64,000 bases of DNA from Athripsodes cinereus. Taxonomy: Eukaryota; Arthropoda; Insecta; Trichoptera; Leptoceridae. Positions 62,570-64,000 of this stretch are shown one piece after another; within the stretch, counting starts at the first letter, position 1, and each line of letters opens with the position of its first letter. Below the pieces are notes generated by a model. The model ran no database searches. It saw nothing but the letters and a program-made list of their open reading frames with translations, and was not told the origin of the DNA. Where the stretch lies: positions 14,206,713 through 14,270,712 of the forward strand of contig OX388309.1 of assembly GCA_947579605.1 (NCBI GenBank), given 5' to 3'. Both the position numbers and the translations under genes were made by a program.

Positions 62570-64000
62570 GCTTTCTAATTTATCCATCCTTCAGTGGAAC
62601 TGCCGTAGTGCAGTTTCCAACAGAGATGACATTCTGTTTTTGCTCAAAACTCATAATATTGATGTAGCTGCTTTATCAGAGACATGGTTTTCGCACGATT
62701 CGTTTGTATCTTTCCCAGGTTACTCCTGTTTTATAGATGATCGCTTGGATGGTAGGGGAGGTGCAGCTCTTTTAGTAAGGGACTCTCTTGAGTTCAACAG
62801 GATTTCTCTGAATATTCCATCAAATATACAGTTGGTGGCAGCGAAAATCAATAATATATCTGTAGTGTCCGTATACGCTCCTCCCAGAACTAATTTCGAC
62901 AGGAGCTTCTGGTCTGAAATCATTTCAGAACTTTCCCCATCTTACATGATCCTGGGAGATCTCAATGCTCATGCTCCCTCTTGGGGAAGCCAGTCCCTGG
63001 ACTCTCCAGGAAAGGCGATTCTGACCTGGACAGATGACTTTAATCTCTGTATCCTTAATAGTGGAGATCCCACTCGCTTCTCAAATCCAAATCAGAGACA
63101 AAGTGCGGTAGATATATCAATCTGTACTGCGGACATTGCTCCTATCTCAACATGGGAAATCCTTGAGGACCCGCTCTCCAGTGACCACTTTCCCATAATC
63201 ATTGATTTAAAAGTAACCTCCAAAAGCACCTCAAATGGCCCATTTAGGAGTAAATTTATTACAAAGAAAGCTAATTGGGATGAATTTCAGAATCACATTC
63301 TATTGGATGTCGCTGGTGTGCAGGGTGAGCATCAGGGGGTCGACGAATTTGCGAACGGAATCCATGATGTGATTTTACGTGCTGCAACAGCCTCTATACC
63401 AATGTCCTCTAATCGAAAACCCCGCAAAACATCCCCTCCTTGGTGGGACAAGGAATGTTCGGAGGCAGTCGAACAAAGAAAGGCAGTGATTAAATCTTTT
63501 AAAAACAATATGTCTTGGGAAAACTTTTTACTCGTTCGGAATGTGCAAGCTCGTACCAAAAAATTTCTCAGGAAAAAAAAAAGAAAAAGTTGGCAAGATT
63601 TTTGCACTTCCTTATCCCCTGACACACCTTCATCGGATGTGTGGGAATCCATTCGACGATTTAGAGGTTCTTTCTCCCCAAACCAAAGACAAACCAAGAT
63701 AGGTCCATGGATTGAAAACTTTATAGATAACTTGTCCCCAGCATACGCACCTGAAATGCTGGAACTTCAAAGAAGTCCTACATCTCAGGAGCAATCTAAT
63801 GTACTTTCATCTCCTTTCTCATTTGATGAACTGTCTTCCGCCGTTCACTCTGCAGGGGATTCTTCTCCCGGACCTGATCTCATACCATACTCTTTTTTCC
63901 GACATGCTCCTAAACTTATTTTAATAAAACTATTGGAATTATATAATTTAATACTGAGGAGTGGAAACATTCCTTCTTCCTGGAAAAGGCAATCCATTGT
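62529..64000 (+). CDS. Jockey-like non-LTR retrotransposon ORF2 (APE endonuclease and reverse transcriptase), partial at window end
   Basis: At least 490 codons, open to the window edge, in the +1 frame relative to ORF1 and starting 41 nt before ORF1 ends. The APE-type endonuclease has LQWNCRSAVSNRDDI, SETWF, GRGGAALLVRD, VYAPPR, GDLNAHAPSWGS and SSDHFPIII, covering the conserved catalytic Asn, Glu, Asp-Asn and Asp-His positions. A basic linker (KKFLRKKKRKSW) leads to the start of the reverse transcriptase (SSPGPDLIPYSFF; IPSSWKRQSI). No inactivating change is visible. The reverse-transcriptase palm and 3' end lie beyond 64,000. Confidence 0.9.
   Translation, partial: MANATNITSLSKSKLSNLSILQWNCRSAVSNRDDILFLLKTHNIDVAALSETWFSHDSFVSFPGYSCFIDDRLDGRGGAALLVRDSLEFNRISLNIPSNIQLVAAKINNISVVSVYAPPRTNFDRSFWSEIISELSPSYMILGDLNAHAPSWGSQSLDSPGKAILTWTDDFNLCILNSGDPTRFSNPNQRQSAVDISICTADIAPISTWEILEDPLSSDHFPIIIDLKVTSKSTSNGPFRSKFITKKANWDEFQNHILLDVAGVQGEHQGVDEFANGIHDVILRAATASIPMSSNRKPRKTSPPWWDKECSEAVEQRKAVIKSFKNNMSWENFLLVRNVQARTKKFLRKKKRKSWQDFCTSLSPDTPSSDVWESIRRFRGSFSPNQRQTKIGPWIENFIDNLSPAYAPEMLELQRSPTSQEQSNVLSSPFSFDELSSAVHSAGDSSPGPDLIPYSFFRHAPKLILIKLLELYNLILRSGNIPSSWKRQSI

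Overview
This is eukaryotic nuclear DNA, almost certainly from an insect. It is about 70% AT, its genes are interrupted by GT-AG introns, and the host genes have clear animal families. Frequent GTAGGTACCTA-type words and the mix of R4/Dong, mariner, hAT and tRNA-derived repeats resemble Lepidoptera, but the order is an inference (Hemiptera not excluded). All exon structures were reconstructed by eye from splice sites, reading phase and family conservation.

Host genes. Four are supported. (1) A secreted lysyl-oxidase-like enzyme with two SRCR domains lies on the minus strand (19,636-21,821; seven coding exons, 528 residues, apparently complete). (2) Mitochondrial ribosomal protein bL35m lies on the minus strand (26,793-27,435; two exons, 186 residues). 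(3) Wolframin lies on the plus strand (30,053-34,405; eight coding exons, 901 residues, apparently complete). (4) A GRK4/5/6-type G-protein-coupled receptor kinase, Gprk2-like, lies on the minus strand (43,645-59,865; eleven coding exons seen, N-terminal exon(s) not found). mRpL35 and wolframin are divergent across a 2.6 kb repeat-rich gap. Wolframin and the GRK are convergent across 9.2 kb. The four genes do not form a pathway; they are unrelated housekeeping and signalling genes set in transposon-rich DNA.

Mobile DNA, left to right. Positions 1-1,570 hold fragments of a non-LTR reverse transcriptase and a large foldback with hammerhead-like motifs. A Penelope-like GIY-YIG endonuclease remnant is at 2,367-2,711. 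A nearly full-length but frameshifted R4/Dong-type retrotransposon covers about 4.2-9.1 kb. Degraded RT pieces lie at 9.2, 10.2, 39.1 and 58.1 kb. From 11 to 29 kb there are short tandem arrays and MITEs, including two with perfect 8-bp target duplications typical of hAT (28,257-28,633; and further right, 37,426-37,624). The GRK introns contain a complete but inactivated mariner (49,625-50,900), three tRNA-derived SINE types and several inverted-repeat elements. The right edge carries a jockey-like non-LTR element whose two overlapping ORFs are intact as far as the window shows (61,157-64,000+).

The most unusual theme is the recurrence of hammerhead-ribozyme-like motifs at about 1.3-1.5, 2.3 and 56.88 kb. 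The first and last sit in large foldback structures, the middle one next to a Penelope-type endonuclease. No bacterial-style system (operon, CRISPR, phage) is present.
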